NCBI GenBank assembly: GCA_003973385.1 | Contig: QNYK01000089.1 | Span: forward strand, 18,196-82,195 | Direction of reading: 5' to 3' | DNA: 64,000 bases | Origin: Bacillota bacterium | Lineage (GTDB): Bacteria > Planctomycetota > UBA8108 > UBA1146 | Translations under genes and position numbers: made by a program | The notes under the pieces: generated by a model | The model's database searches: none | Told to the model about the DNA's origin: nothing | Seen by the model: only the letters and a program-made list of their open reading frames with translations | Part shown: one piece after another, positions 36,557 to 45,836 of the stretch | Position numbering within the stretch: position 1 is the first letter of the stretch | Layout: the number at the start of each line of letters is the position of its first letter

Positions 36557-37366
36557 TTGGAAACAGCATACGAAAACCTGGGTAGCGAATCAGGAGGTAT
36601 CGAGCACGAGTACGGAGAGGGTGTGCATATCCTCTCCGAGCCTTACTCGATGAGTTTGCTGTCCGAGATGTGCCAACCGAGCACTTTGCAGCCGCGCTTC
36701 AATGACCTTCTGGATACGATCTACAGGATCTTACTCCAGCGGATGCTGGCCCAGGAGTTGCCCAGAGTCGTCATCGAGTGTGACACCAATATGAAACAGT
36801 ACTCGCCCCTGGGGGTGTTCCGTGGACAGGTGATCGATCGATCCAGTCGTGCTGTGACCGTCAATGTTGCCCGAGCGGGCACCATCCCATCGCATATTTG
36901 TCAGCAGTTACTTCACCAGGTTCTGGATCCTGAGGGAGTTCGCCAGGACCATGTCGTCATGGAGCGCACTGTCGATGAAAAGGGCGCGGTCACAGGAGCG
37001 GAGTTGTACGGCAGTAAGATCGGTGGCGATGTCGAAGGTCGATTCCTGTTCTTTCCTGATCCGATGGGGGCAACAGGTTCATCGCTGTTGCGGGTGATCC
37101 ACCACTATCGGGAGCAGGTGGAGGGGACTCCTGCAGCGATCATCACCGCCCACCTGATAGTCACACCTGAATACATCAGGCACATGAAATCTCAGTTGCC
37201 AGGGATCAAAATCTGGACACTCCGCCTCGATCGTGGGGCGAGTCCAGCGGAGGTTCTGGGTATGATTCCGGGTAGCGATTCTCGGGAGAGCGGTCTCAAC
37301 GAGGTCGACTACATCGTTCCTGGAGCTGGCGGTGTTGGAGAAATCATCAATAATTCCTGGGTCTAG
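36557..37366 (+). CDS. upp: Uracil phosphoribosyltransferase, divergent long form
   Basis: A 269-residue type I phosphoribosyltransferase. The PRPP-binding loop is FPDPMGATGSSLL (about residue 170; classical Upp has DPMLATGGS), preceded by VNVARAGTIPSH and followed by the uracil-binding end VDYIVPGAGGVGEIINNSW. Classical Upp is about 208 residues, so this version has extra sequence at the N-terminus and in the middle, and uracil specificity is likely but not certain. The start is TTG, 4 bases after the cdd stop, with GAGGAGT upstream. Position between cdd and hpt supports base salvage. Confidence 0.82.
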   Translation: METAYENLGSESGGIEHEYGEGVHILSEPYSMSLLSEMCQPSTLQPRFNDLLDTIYRILLQRMLAQELPRVVIECDTNMKQYSPLGVFRGQVIDRSSRAVTVNVARAGTIPSHICQQLLHQVLDPEGVRQDHVVMERTVDEKGAVTGAELYGSKIGGDVEGRFLFFPDPMGATGSSLLRVIHHYREQVEGTPAAIITAHLIVTPEYIRHMKSQLPGIKIWTLRLDRGASPAEVLGMIPGSDSRESGLNEVDYIVPGAGGVGEIINNSWV

Positions 37367-37413
37367 ATCAACTCGAATCAACCCGGTCAATCAAATCATT
37401 GCAGAAAGACAAG

Positions 37414-37989
37414 ATGGCTATCGAGATGAAATACAAGATGAAACCTGAACCTCCACTTCCTCCACATCGGATGGAAATGCTCATCGGGGAGGAGGAGATT
37501 CGAAATCGAGTGGCTGAAATTTCTAGAGATGTGAGAGATCAGTTGGGAGAGTTGGATCCCATCATCGTCTGTGTGCTCAAGGGAGCATTTGTTTTTGTTG
37601 CGGATCTGGTGAGGCAACTCGACTTTCCATTCAGCGTCGATTTCTTGAGAGCATCGTCATATGGCAATTCTGTTGTCAGTACCGGTGAGGTCAAATTGGA
37701 ACTCGACCTGCAACAAGCGATCTCGAATCGCCATGTCCTTGTGGTCGAGGACATTGTCGATACGGGTCTGACGGTTCAGTACCTGAAAGCAAACCTGGAG
37801 TCGCGCAATCCTGCTTCTGTATCGGTCTGTTCGCTACTGCACAAGCCAGCCAATAACGTGAAACTTGCTGCGGTTGATTTCTGCGGCTTCGAGATACCGA
37901 ATGATTTCGTGGTGGGCTATGGACTCGACTGGCAGGGCTATTATCGCAACCTGCCCTTCATCGCCCAGGTCCATGAGACCGATACCTGA
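37414..37989 (+). CDS. hpt: Hypoxanthine phosphoribosyltransferase
   Basis: A 191-residue purine salvage enzyme forming IMP or GMP from base and PRPP. The PRPP loop is LVVEDIVDTGLTVQYL (about residue 108), the flexible-loop region SYGNSVVSTGEV is near 84, and VCVLKGAFVFVADLVR is near 47. The C-terminal FVVGYGLDWQGYYRNLPFI is the usual purine-binding end. The start is uncertain: ATG 37414 is chosen, with only a weak AGAAAGA upstream; TTG 37399 and ATG 37426 are also in frame. It lies 47 bases after upp. Confidence 0.92.
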   Translation: MAIEMKYKMKPEPPLPPHRMEMLIGEEEIRNRVAEISRDVRDQLGELDPIIVCVLKGAFVFVADLVRQLDFPFSVDFLRASSYGNSVVSTGEVKLELDLQQAISNRHVLVVEDIVDTGLTVQYLKANLESRNPASVSVCSLLHKPANNVKLAAVDFCGFEIPNDFVVGYGLDWQGYYRNLPFIAQVHETDT

Positions 37990-38072
37990 TGGCGTCCTTT
38001 CGATCGAGCAGAGAGAGCGCGCTTACATCTACTCGCGCTCCGATCGCAACCAGTGCCCCGCTGGGCAGGCCC

Positions 38073-39101
38073 TCATCTGAGCAGCCTCCACCTGGCCAAC
38101 CTGCGGTACAGGGTGGTCTTCGGTATGCCGAGGATCCTGGCTGCTCTTGCCTTGTTGCCCTCGGTCTCCGTCAGCACATCTCGCACAATTCCGCCGAGAA
38201 TTATCTCCTCGAGCCTCCTCAGGTCCGTACCCAGTTCGGCGCGTAGTCTTCTCGCGATGGGGTGAGGAAGTCCATTTCGGCGTAATGATTCCGAAAGGTC
38301 CTCGGCGAGGATGCGTTCCTTGCCGTTGGCGGAGAGTCGCTCCATCTCGTTTCTGAGTTCTCTGACATTCCCCTTCCAGGGCGAACTGATCAGCACGGAG
38401 AGCGCATCAGGAGAGAAAGTGGGGATCCTTCGGTTTGTCTTGCGACAAAATCCCCGGAGGTAGTACTGGCTCAAGATTGGAATGTCCTGGCGACGTTGGC
38501 GAAGTGTAGGGACTTCGATACGAAGCACATCGACTCTGTAGCGCAGGTCATCGCGGAATCGACCTTGCTGGACTTCCTCTTCCAGGTCTCGATGAGTTGC
38601 TGCCAGCAGACGGAAATCCACTTTCTTTGTCTGGCTACTTCCAACCCTGCGTATCTCCCGTTCCTGGAGTACTCGCAACAATTTCGTCTGAAGTAGCCCC
38701 TCCATCTCACCGATCTCGTCGAGGAGGAGGATGCCTCCTTCGGCACTTTCGATCAGTCCTGCTCGTTCGGAGGTGGCCCCGGTAAATGCGCCACGAGCGT
38801 GACCAAACAATTCGCCATCCAGTAGAGTGGGGGAGATGGCGGCGCAGTTTTCACTGATGAAGGGACCGTTTCTGCGGGGGCTGAGGCGATGAATCGCCCG
38901 GCCCACCAGTTCCTTTCCGGTGCCGCTCTCGCCGAGGATCAACACCGTCGAATCACTGGAAGCGATCTTTTCCAGTTGCTGTAACATCCGGATCAATGGC
39001 GGTGAATTCCCGACGAACTCGGGAAATCTGTTGTGCAGCCGCTGCACCTCGGAGGGGAGCGCGGCGGTTCCAAACCCGGTAGAAGATACTTCTGGTCCCA
39101 T
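38073..39101 (-). CDS. Sigma-54-dependent transcriptional activator without sensor domain
   Basis: A 342-residue activator. After about 25 unremarkable residues the AAA+ domain begins: Walker A LGESGTGKELVG (about 56), the sigma-54-contacting loop GAFTGA (residues 94-99), Walker B GGILLLDEIGEM (about 122), and the sensor region RLLAATHRDLEEEV. The C-terminus has a Fis-type helix-turn-helix (KARAARILGIPKTTLYRRL). No receiver, PAS or GAF domain precedes it, so control must come from expression level or a partner protein. ATG 39101 is chosen for its excellent site (GAGGAGGAAAG); the frame is open upstream but would run through the tRNA gene. Its targets are unknown. Confidence 0.93.
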   Translation of the reverse strand: MGPEVSSTGFGTAALPSEVQRLHNRFPEFVGNSPPLIRMLQQLEKIASSDSTVLILGESGTGKELVGRAIHRLSPRRNGPFISENCAAISPTLLDGELFGHARGAFTGATSERAGLIESAEGGILLLDEIGEMEGLLQTKLLRVLQEREIRRVGSSQTKKVDFRLLAATHRDLEEEVQQGRFRDDLRYRVDVLRIEVPTLRQRRQDIPILSQYYLRGFCRKTNRRIPTFSPDALSVLISSPWKGNVRELRNEMERLSANGKERILAEDLSESLRRNGLPHPIARRLRAELGTDLRRLEEIILGGIVRDVLTETEGNKARAARILGIPKTTLYRRLARWRLLR

Positions 39102-39198
39102 CTTTCCTCCTCTTGGGCACAATCGCATGATATTGCGTAAAGTCAATACCAGGACCGTCCTGTTCCGGAGACCATCTGGACTCTCTCGATGCGTCTTG

Positions 39199-39227
39199 TT
39201 GACAGTTTTCGGGATGAGAGATAAGTT
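39199..39227 (+). promoter_or_regulatory. Promoter for tRNA-Asn
   Basis: A perfect -35 TTGACA (39199-39204) and a weak -10 TAAGTT (39222-39227) with a 17-base spacer. Initiation near 39234 would leave a 15-base 5' leader before the tRNA. Judged by eye. Confidence 0.5.
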
Positions 39228-39248
39228 TCGGCTCCAAGGCCAATCGAT

Positions 39249-39324
39249 TCCCCGGTAGCTCAATTGGCAGAGTAGGTGGCTGTTAACCACTTGGTTGTTG
39301 GTTCGAATCCAACCTGGGGAGCCA
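39249..39324 (+). tRNA. tRNA-Asn (anticodon GTT)
   Basis: A 76-base tRNA with encoded CCA. The acceptor stem pairs TCCCCGG with CTGGGGA (one G-T pair), the D arm carries AGCTCAATTGGCAGAGT, the anticodon loop is CTGTTAA with anticodon GTT at its centre, and the T arm contains GGTTCGAATCC. G precedes the CCA end as discriminator. A promoter and a hairpin flank it, indicating a single-gene unit. Confidence 0.97.
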
Positions 39325-39325
39325 T

Positions 39326-39363
39326 GATCGCCCTCGTCGGCAACGACGGGGGCGATCTCCTTT
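39326..39363 (+). terminator. Hairpin terminator after tRNA-Asn
   Basis: GATCGCCCTCGTCG pairs with CGACGGGGGCGATC (14 bp, one G-T pair) with a 4-base loop, followed by CTCCTTT. It begins 2 bases after the tRNA CCA. The T-run is short, but the position is convincing. Confidence 0.65.
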
Positions 39364-39508
39364 GATCCCTCGCTCACCGTCTGGAGTCGTGGTGAGCGAT
39401 GAATCCCCTGACATGGTGGCCAATTCCTGAGAGACTAGACTCCACTACGGGTCCGATGGATCCGCATTGACGCTGCCTTTCCGGATGTCCCATGGACCAT
39501 GGAAGAGG

Positions 39509-41149
39509 ATGATCATCCAAGAACGAGCCGACCAGTTGTACTACCTGGTGACTGATTCCGATCCTTCTGCGCGAGTTGCAAGGACAGGTCAATCTTTGTT
39601 GATACCTGCACTTCTTGTGCTGCTCTGTTCCTGTTCTGCCAGAGACCATGCCATCGCAGAGCGAGAAGGAAACCGCATCAGAGCTGAAAAGGTTGCGGTG
39701 GTGGATCGGTTTCGACGGGAGCAACTGATCGATCCGGATGCTGCTGTATCCCATCGAGAGCCAACGCCAATGGAGATAGATGTTCCTGAATCCCTTGACC
39801 TGGCCACTGCGCTGACGATTGCGACACGGTACAGCCGGTCCTATCAATCTCAGAGGGAGTCGCTGTTTCTCAGTGCACTGTCACTCGGTTTGACGAGAAG
39901 GGATTTTTTGCGGCCCGTGTTCAATTCGACGGCGTCATTCACTGCTTCTGATGGATCTGACCGCGATTATCAGGACGTGGCAGCTCTTTCCATCGGGGGT
40001 AGCCTGATGCTCTTCACCGGCGGCAGTCTTGCCATCAACGCCAACTCGTCGCTGAACACATCTGATGATCCCCTTGCAGACCTCCAGACTGCGAATACAT
40101 CCGCATCCCTGTCATTCAGTCAGCCCTTGCTCAGGGGAGCAGGACATGATCTCGCCTTCGAGTCGCTGACCCAGGCAGAACGCAGCCTTCTCTACAGGGC
40201 AAGAGACTTTGAATTGTATCGCCAGGATTTTGTCATCCAGATCACCGAGAAGTACTTCGGGCTCATCAGCCAGCAGAAAAAGCTCACGAATACACGAGAA
40301 AACATCGACGGGCAGCGATTTGCGTGGGAACAGGCAAAAGCCCTGTTTCGGCTCGGCCGTGGAAATAGCCTGGATGTGTTTCGTGCCGAGCAAGCACTCC
40401 TTGAAGCCCAGAATAGTGGTCTCGATGCTGAGCAGATCTTCAGTCTCTCGATAGACCGGTTCAAGATTGATCTCGGCTTGCCAACCAGCGTGGAGTTCGT
40501 CATCCAGGATAAATTTCCAGATGTGACTCCCTTCGAGATGGATCTCGACGGAGCGGTAGAGGCAGCACTTCACAACAGACTAGATCTCCGAACGACAAGA
40601 GATCAACTCGAGGATGCAGAGCGTGGACTCAACATCGCATCCAATTCACTGTTGCCATCGCTTGCCCTCTCATTGGGGTATACTGCTGCTGCGGATCCAG
40701 AATTTCGGTTTTCAGATCTGAACATCGACGATTCTGATGACTATTCCGTAGGACTCGTCATGGAGATCCCGCTCGATAGAAAGAGTCAGATAAATAACTT
40801 TCGATCAGCAGAAATATCGCTGGATCGGGCGCACCGAGAACTGGACCGCCAGCGAGATGAAGTCATCCTGGAGGTGCGTGATTCCCTGCGCACCTTGAAG
40901 CAGCGAAAAGACCAGATTGAATTGGGTGTGAAAAAGATACAGTCTGTGACCTTCAGCGTCGAGAAAGCGGAGATCGACCAGGTGCGAGGTACGGGGACGA
41001 ACCGGGATGTGGTCGAGGCCACCAACTCTCTGACGGCTGCGAAGAATGATCAACTGGATCGCATCGTCGCCCATGAGATCCAGTTGCTGAGGCTTCAGAA
41101 GCAGTTAGGACTCCTCTTCGTGAATGAGGATGGATTGGTGGCAGAGTGA
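39509..41149 (+). CDS. TolC-family outer-membrane efflux lipoprotein
   Basis: About 546 residues, the outer-membrane channel of a tripartite exporter. A lipobox-like LLVLLCSCSA (cysteines about 40 and 42) follows a hydrophobic stretch, suggesting lipid anchoring. Two halves of the OEP fold are visible, each a long coiled coil with beta segments: QSQRESLFLSALSLGLTRRD leads the first, and NRLDLRTTRDQLEDAERGL (about 365) leads the second. The start is unsure: ATG 39509 has GGAAG close upstream; TTG 39467 and ATG 39485 are in frame. The stop overlaps the next gene's GTG by 4 bases, so the four transport genes are coupled. Confidence 0.9.
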   Translation: MIIQERADQLYYLVTDSDPSARVARTGQSLLIPALLVLLCSCSARDHAIAEREGNRIRAEKVAVVDRFRREQLIDPDAAVSHREPTPMEIDVPESLDLATALTIATRYSRSYQSQRESLFLSALSLGLTRRDFLRPVFNSTASFTASDGSDRDYQDVAALSIGGSLMLFTGGSLAINANSSLNTSDDPLADLQTANTSASLSFSQPLLRGAGHDLAFESLTQAERSLLYRARDFELYRQDFVIQITEKYFGLISQQKKLTNTRENIDGQRFAWEQAKALFRLGRGNSLDVFRAEQALLEAQNSGLDAEQIFSLSIDRFKIDLGLPTSVEFVIQDKFPDVTPFEMDLDGAVEAALHNRLDLRTTRDQLEDAERGLNIASNSLLPSLALSLGYTAAADPEFRFSDLNIDDSDDYSVGLVMEIPLDRKSQINNFRSAEISLDRAHRELDRQRDEVILEVRDSLRTLKQRKDQIELGVKKIQSVTFSVEKAEIDQVRGTGTNRDVVEATNSLTAAKNDQLDRIVAHEIQLLRLQKQLGLLFVNEDGLVAE

Positions 41150-42705
41150 CGATCCAGGCCAAGATGGCTTTCGGGGCCGGGGGGCTGCTGCTGCTGATGA
41201 TCCTGATCTGGGCCTTCGGTGGCGACGATGGAAGCGGTACGCCCAGCGGCGGCAGTACCCCGGTTCGCCGAGGCACTCTCAAGGTCACCCTGACCGAGCG
41301 CGGCACACTCAAGACGCGAAATGCTGTTCATATTGTCTCCGAGGTCAAGGGTCGAACGGCGATCGAATGGCTGATCGAAGAGGGGAGCAGGGTCGAGAAG
41401 GGGGACATTGTTGTCGAACTCGAGAAAGAGGAGTCGCAGCGCCGGATCGATGCTCTCGAGGACAATCTGATCGGATTCGAGATCGAGTTGAACTCATCTC
41501 GTACCGAAGTGGAGATTCAGAGGGAGCAGAACAAGACCGATTCAGAGAAAGCACAACTGGCGCTGGAGGTTGCCCAGGTTGAGCGTGAGAAGTTGCTCTC
41601 CGGGGACATTCCAAAAGACGAACGACGCCTGAATCTGGCGATCGAAAAGGCCGAGTCGGAACTCACCCGCGCCGAGGGGCTATGGGAAGACATGCCCCAG
41701 ATGCTGGAGAAGGGGTTTGTCACCCAGGACGAGTTCGAGCAGGAGCGCATCAATCTGAAAGAGAAGCGTGAAGGGCTGGTGACCGCCAAGCAAGATCGCG
41801 AACTGTACAAAGTGTTCGAAAAACCACTCAACATTAAACAGAAGGAAGCGGCAGTTACGGAGGCACTGAGAGGTGTCGAGCGGGTCGGGAAGCAGGCAGA
41901 AACGAAGATGGGAAGCCTGCTGGTAAAGGTCAGCCAGGATGAGCGTCGCTTACGGGCGTGCCAGGAAGAGTTAGAGCGTGAGCAATACGATATCGCGCGT
42001 ATGACCATCTTTGCTCCCAGTGGAGGTATCGTCTTCTACGGCAATCCCGATCGCTCCTGGGAAGCAGAAGACATCAGGGTTGGAGAGAATGTCTATTTCA
42101 ATCGTGTCATCTTGACCTTACCCGACCCCTCGGAGATGGCCGTATCGATCAACATTCACGAAGCGGATATCGACAAGATTCGCGAGGGGATGATCGCTGT
42201 GACTCGATCCGACGTGCAGAAGGATCGTGTCTTTCATGGCGAGGTCATCAAGATCGATTCTGTTGCCAACGCCGGGAATCGGCGCTGGGGTGATCAGATT
42301 CGACGCTTCAAGGTCGAGGTCAGTTTGCAGGGCAACGATCTTGATCTGAAGCCAGGAACCTCGGCCGAGGTCGAAATTCATACTGCAGACCTGGTAGATG
42401 TTCTGTACGTGCCCCTTCAAGCTGTCCATGCCGAGGCGGGGCGTTACTACTGCTTTCTCGATAACTCCAGGGGCAGTGAGAAGGCCGAAGTGACCGTGGG
42501 TCGATCCAATGACAGTTTTCTGGAGATCATCGATGGACTCGATGAAGGCCAGCATGTCTTGCTCTACAAGCCAGATTCAGCAACAGCCTCCAGTGGTGAA
42601 GAGATTCCCTCGCCAGAGAGATCTGTCGAGCGGGGTTCCAGACCGAGTGGTGGATCTGGTAATCGTAATCCAGGTGCCCAACGTCGTGGGCCTTCCTCCC
42701 CGTGA
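41146..42705 (+). CDS. Periplasmic adaptor protein (HlyD/MacA type)
   Basis: A 519-residue adaptor linking the ABC permease to the TolC-like channel. One N-terminal membrane helix (about 8-23), a barrel/lipoyl region (about 40-90, with GRTAIEWLIEEGSRVEKGD), a long helical hairpin (about 95-280), then the second lipoyl and beta-barrel halves (MTIFAPSGGIVFYG at about 286; KPGTSAEVEIHT at about 403) and a membrane-proximal domain. The last 40 residues are Pro/Gly/Ser/Arg-rich and disordered. The hairpin is longer than in typical MacA. GTG start overlapping the upstream stop; its own stop overlaps the next GTG. Confidence 0.92.
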   Translation: MTIQAKMAFGAGGLLLLMILIWAFGGDDGSGTPSGGSTPVRRGTLKVTLTERGTLKTRNAVHIVSEVKGRTAIEWLIEEGSRVEKGDIVVELEKEESQRRIDALEDNLIGFEIELNSSRTEVEIQREQNKTDSEKAQLALEVAQVEREKLLSGDIPKDERRLNLAIEKAESELTRAEGLWEDMPQMLEKGFVTQDEFEQERINLKEKREGLVTAKQDRELYKVFEKPLNIKQKEAAVTEALRGVERVGKQAETKMGSLLVKVSQDERRLRACQEELEREQYDIARMTIFAPSGGIVFYGNPDRSWEAEDIRVGENVYFNRVILTLPDPSEMAVSINIHEADIDKIREGMIAVTRSDVQKDRVFHGEVIKIDSVANAGNRRWGDQIRRFKVEVSLQGNDLDLKPGTSAEVEIHTADLVDVLYVPLQAVHAEAGRYYCFLDNSRGSEKAEVTVGRSNDSFLEIIDGLDEGQHVLLYKPDSATASSGEEIPSPERSVERGSRPSGGSGNRNPGAQRRGPSSP

Positions 42706-43388
42706 AGGCTCCCATCATCTCCTTGCAGGGAGTTCACAAGTATTACGGTGAACACGAGCCAAGACTCCACGTACTCAAGGGGATCGATCTGGATGTCGCA
42801 GACGGGGAATATGTTTCCATCACGGGTACCTCCGGATCGGGAAAGTCGACCCTGCTCAATCTGCTCGGGTGCCTCGATAACACCAGCAAGGGTGCATATC
42901 TGCTCAATGGAACAGATGTGTCCTCATATTCCGATGACGAGTTATCAAAAATCAGAAATGAGGACATCGGTTTCATATTCCAGAGTTTCAATCTGATTCC
43001 GCAGTTGACGGTTTTCGAGAATGTGCAGGTTCCTCTTCTCTATGGCACCCGCTCGATTGCATCCACGACCGATCTATGTCACCAGGTGATTGAATCTGTG
43101 GGTCTGAGTGATCGCAGCGAACATCGACCTTCGCAACTGTCGGGTGGAGAATGCCAGCGAGTCGCCATCGCGCGTGCTCTCATCAATGATCCGGTGTTGT
43201 TGCTGGCCGACGAACCGACGGGAAACCTCGATACAGACACCGGCGATGAAGTTCTGGCCCTGATCGATGATCTGCATCAACAGGGACGGTCGGTGGTGAT
43301 GATCACCCATGATCCAGATGTCGCAAATCGGTCGCAGCGTAGGGTCGATTTACGAGACGGAATCATCGTCGAGGCGGGAGCCGCATGA
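42702..43388 (+). CDS. ABC transporter ATP-binding protein (MacB/LolD type)
   Basis: A 228-residue ATPase driving the MacB-type permease encoded next. Walker A is [15 protein letters not shown] (about residue 42), the Q loop is [13 protein letters not shown], the signature reads [15 protein letters not shown] (the usual glutamine at position five is Glu), Walker B is [12 protein letters not shown], and the switch histidine is in MITHDPDVA. Sequence is closest in wording to the MacB/LolD/FtsE group. The GTG start overlaps the adaptor stop, and the stop overlaps the permease ATG by 4 bases. Confidence 0.95.
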   Translation: MKAPIISLQGVHKYYGEHEPRLHVLKGIDLDVADGEYVSITGTSGSGKSTLLNLLGCLDNTSKGAYLLNGTDVSSYSDDELSKIRNEDIGFIFQSFNLIPQLTVFENVQVPLLYGTRSIASTTDLCHQVIESVGLSDRSEHRPSQLSGGECQRVAIARALINDPVLLLADEPTGNLDTDTGDEVLALIDDLHQQGRSVVMITHDPDVANRSQRRVDLRDGIIVEAGAA

Positions 43389-44662
43389 TCCCGCAGAAGC
43401 AACTGGAAATGGTCCGCATGGGATTGCGCAACCTGGTAGGCTATCCGATGCGAACAGTTTTGACGATGCTCGGCGTTGTCTTCGGGGTGGGGTCGGTGAT
43501 CGCCATGCTCGCTCTGGGTGCTGGAGCCGAACGAGAGCTGCTCAAGGAGATCGGCCGACTCGGAATCCAGAACATCATCATCAACTCGATCAAGCCGGAA
43601 GAACCAGACACCTCCAGCCAGCGAAGCAACTGGATCAGCAGTTACGGGATTACCTTCAAGGACCACCGCCAGATCGTGGATACGATTCCAGGCATCGAAA
43701 AGGCATTGCCTGTTCACGTCAGCAAGAAAACGGTCTGGCAGGGTAGCAAACGGGTGGAGGGGACACTCTATGCGGTAACTCCTGAGCATCTGGATATGTT
43801 TCAACTCAATACATCGGTCGGAAGAAACCTGACCCATCTCGATGATGAGAAGTTGTCACGGGTCTGTGTGGTCCGGTCCGGGATGCTCACGGAACTCGGG
43901 ATTTTTCAGGATCCCATCGGTTTTCCGCTCAACATCGATAATGAAACCTTTTACATCGTGGGAGTGCTCCTGGATGACTCGTTTCTCGGGTATGCCAGAA
44001 AGGCACTGTCGGTCGATGCCAAGAGCTCCGAGATCTATGTCCCTTACAGCACTGCACTGAGACGACACGGTACACGGTCGATCACTCGCCGAAGCGGATC
44101 CACCGAGGCCACCGATGTCGAATTGAACCAGGTTGTCATCTCCGTGACAGACCTCGACCAGGTGCTGGTGACGGCAAGAATGCTAGGGAGCCTGCTCGAA
44201 CGCAACCACCCCGAGAAGGACTACGAACTTGTGGTTCCGCTGGAGGTGCTATCACAGCGTCAGAAGACGCAGCAGGTGTTCAATATGGCTCTTGTTGCGA
44301 TCGCCTCGATATCGCTGCTGGTCGGCGGAATCGGCATCGCCAACATCATGCTGGCCACTGTCACCGAAAGGACCAAGGAGATCGGTGTTCGCCGGGCCCT
44401 GGGTGCTCGAAGGCGACACATCATCGCACAGTTCCTCACCGAGACGACCACGATATCGACGATAGGTGGGGGAATCGGAGTTCTGGTAGGGATCGGGCTG
44501 GTACAGGTACTGACCTTTTTCACCGGCTGGAGTGCTGCCATCACCCTCTCCAGCGTGGCCCTTTCCCTCTCCATCTCGATGGCAGTCGGCATCGTCTCGG
44601 GCATTTATCCGGCTCGACGTGCTGCTGGTCTTGATCCTATCTCGGCACTACGCCACGAGTGA
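43385..44662 (+). CDS. ABC transporter permease (MacB/FtsX type)
   Basis: A 425-residue permease with four membrane helices: one near residues 20-42 (RTVLTMLGVVFGVGSVIAML), a large periplasmic domain (about 50-295), then three helices from about 300 with the FtsX-family segment GGIGIANIMLATVTERTKEIGVRRALGARRRHI, described here by residues 318-350. The C-terminal GIYPARRAAGLDPISALRHE is the standard end. The family acts by mechanotransmission, pushing periplasmic substrates through TolC; the substrate here (peptide, lipid or drug) is unknown. Last gene of the operon, convergent with the toroid lipoprotein gene 43 bases away. Confidence 0.94.
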   Translation: MIPQKQLEMVRMGLRNLVGYPMRTVLTMLGVVFGVGSVIAMLALGAGAERELLKEIGRLGIQNIIINSIKPEEPDTSSQRSNWISSYGITFKDHRQIVDTIPGIEKALPVHVSKKTVWQGSKRVEGTLYAVTPEHLDMFQLNTSVGRNLTHLDDEKLSRVCVVRSGMLTELGIFQDPIGFPLNIDNETFYIVGVLLDDSFLGYARKALSVDAKSSEIYVPYSTALRRHGTRSITRRSGSTEATDVELNQVVISVTDLDQVLVTARMLGSLLERNHPEKDYELVVPLEVLSQRQKTQQVFNMALVAIASISLLVGGIGIANIMLATVTERTKEIGVRRALGARRRHIIAQFLTETTTISTIGGGIGVLVGIGLVQVLTFFTGWSAAITLSSVALSLSISMAVGIVSGIYPARRAAGLDPISALRHE

Positions 44663-44705
44663 TTTTCTGTACTTGAGCGAACTCCCCATGAGTCCAGTCG
44701 CTGAC

Positions 44706-45833
44706 TCAAGGAGTGAGCGCAGCTCCGATTGCAGTGACAGCAAGTGCTGTGGCGAGGATCGGATCGTCCTCCTTCATCAGGGTCCCAAGAGGATTGACGA
44801 AGCTCCCATCATTTCGTTGTCGATCCGAGAGTAGATTCGTCATCGGCTCCAACAATCGAGCGGCATCTCCGGAAGCGATGGCGACCTCTCCACGGATGGA
44901 GAGGTGATAGAAGAAGAGCACCTGTCCCCACCGTTCAGGATGGTCTCGAGGGATGCCGCCGGGGTGCTCCAGGTCGGGGTGAGAATCGAGCCAGTCGATC
45001 GCGATGAGTACTCTGGGGTCATCGGGCTTCACTCCCGCCGCCAGCAGCGCAAGGAGTCCCTCGCTGGTGGCGGTGGCATAGGGCAGATAGATGGTCCCCT
45101 CGCCATCCGGAGCAGGGGTGCTCTCGCCCTTGTTTGCGGCTTCCACCACGGATGAGAAATAGAAGCCACCGTCTCGTTGCATCCTCTTGAGGAACAACTG
45201 AGCCCGGGATGCGATTCCAGAATCGATGGCATCCGCATCTCGGAGTGCTTCCAGAACATGGCGAGTATAGGAAATATCCACATGGCCAGGTGATCCACCC
45301 AGTGGCAGCGGGCCGCCGAATCCCCAGGCTCCGTGAACCGGATGCTCGCGTCCAAATCCACGTCTCTCGGAAAACTGTTGAGACTGCAGGTACAGACAGA
45401 TCCGTTCGATCAGGTGGCGGTCATCCTGCCGGCCGGCAGCGACCAGACATCGCACTGCGAAGGCACTGGAGTAGTTGGGATATTCAGCCACATCTGGATC
45501 GTTCAGTCCGACGACTCCATCTTCGTTGACGCTGCTCCGGATGAATGCGATGGCGCGCACCACATCGTCTGCATGTTGCTGGGCAACATCGGGCGCCATC
45601 TTGAGCAGTGTGAAGAGCACAAATGGGGTCAATGCTTGCCCGGAGCGTAGCAGACCATGGGTCTCGGAATGCCAGCCACCATCTTCTGCTTGCTGCGCCC
45701 AGAGATAGTTGCACGCGCGCTCGAGTAGTTGCTGGGGGGAACCAACTTCGGGGATGGGATTCGAAGTTGAACATCCCCCCAGGGAAATCACCAGGATGAG
45801 ACTCAAGCACCTGCTGAAGCCGCTCCAGCCCAT
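44706..45833 (-). CDS. Extracytoplasmic alpha/alpha-toroid lipoprotein (terpene-cyclase-like repeats), second copy
   Basis: A 375-residue predicted lipoprotein (lipobox VISLGGC, about residues 15-21). The body shows prenyltransferase/squalene-oxidase-like repeats: QQAEDGGWHSE, MQRDGGFYFS and RQRNDGSF are QW-type motifs, and ATATSEGLLALLAAG is typical of toroid inner helices. The DxDD catalytic motif of real hopene cyclases was not found, and the protein would be outside the cytoplasmic membrane, so enzymatic cyclisation is unlikely; a binding role is inferred. It starts 3 bases after the stop of its neighbour, with which it forms a two-gene operon. Confidence 0.82.
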   Translation of the reverse strand: MGWSGFSRCLSLILVISLGGCSTSNPIPEVGSPQQLLERACNYLWAQQAEDGGWHSETHGLLRSGQALTPFVLFTLLKMAPDVAQQHADDVVRAIAFIRSSVNEDGVVGLNDPDVAEYPNYSSAFAVRCLVAAGRQDDRHLIERICLYLQSQQFSERRGFGREHPVHGAWGFGGPLPLGGSPGHVDISYTRHVLEALRDADAIDSGIASRAQLFLKRMQRDGGFYFSSVVEAANKGESTPAPDGEGTIYLPYATATSEGLLALLAAGVKPDDPRVLIAIDWLDSHPDLEHPGGIPRDHPERWGQVLFFYHLSIRGEVAIASGDAARLLEPMTNLLSDRQRNDGSFVNPLGTLMKEDDPILATALAVTAIGAALTP

Positions 45834-45836
45834 CGT

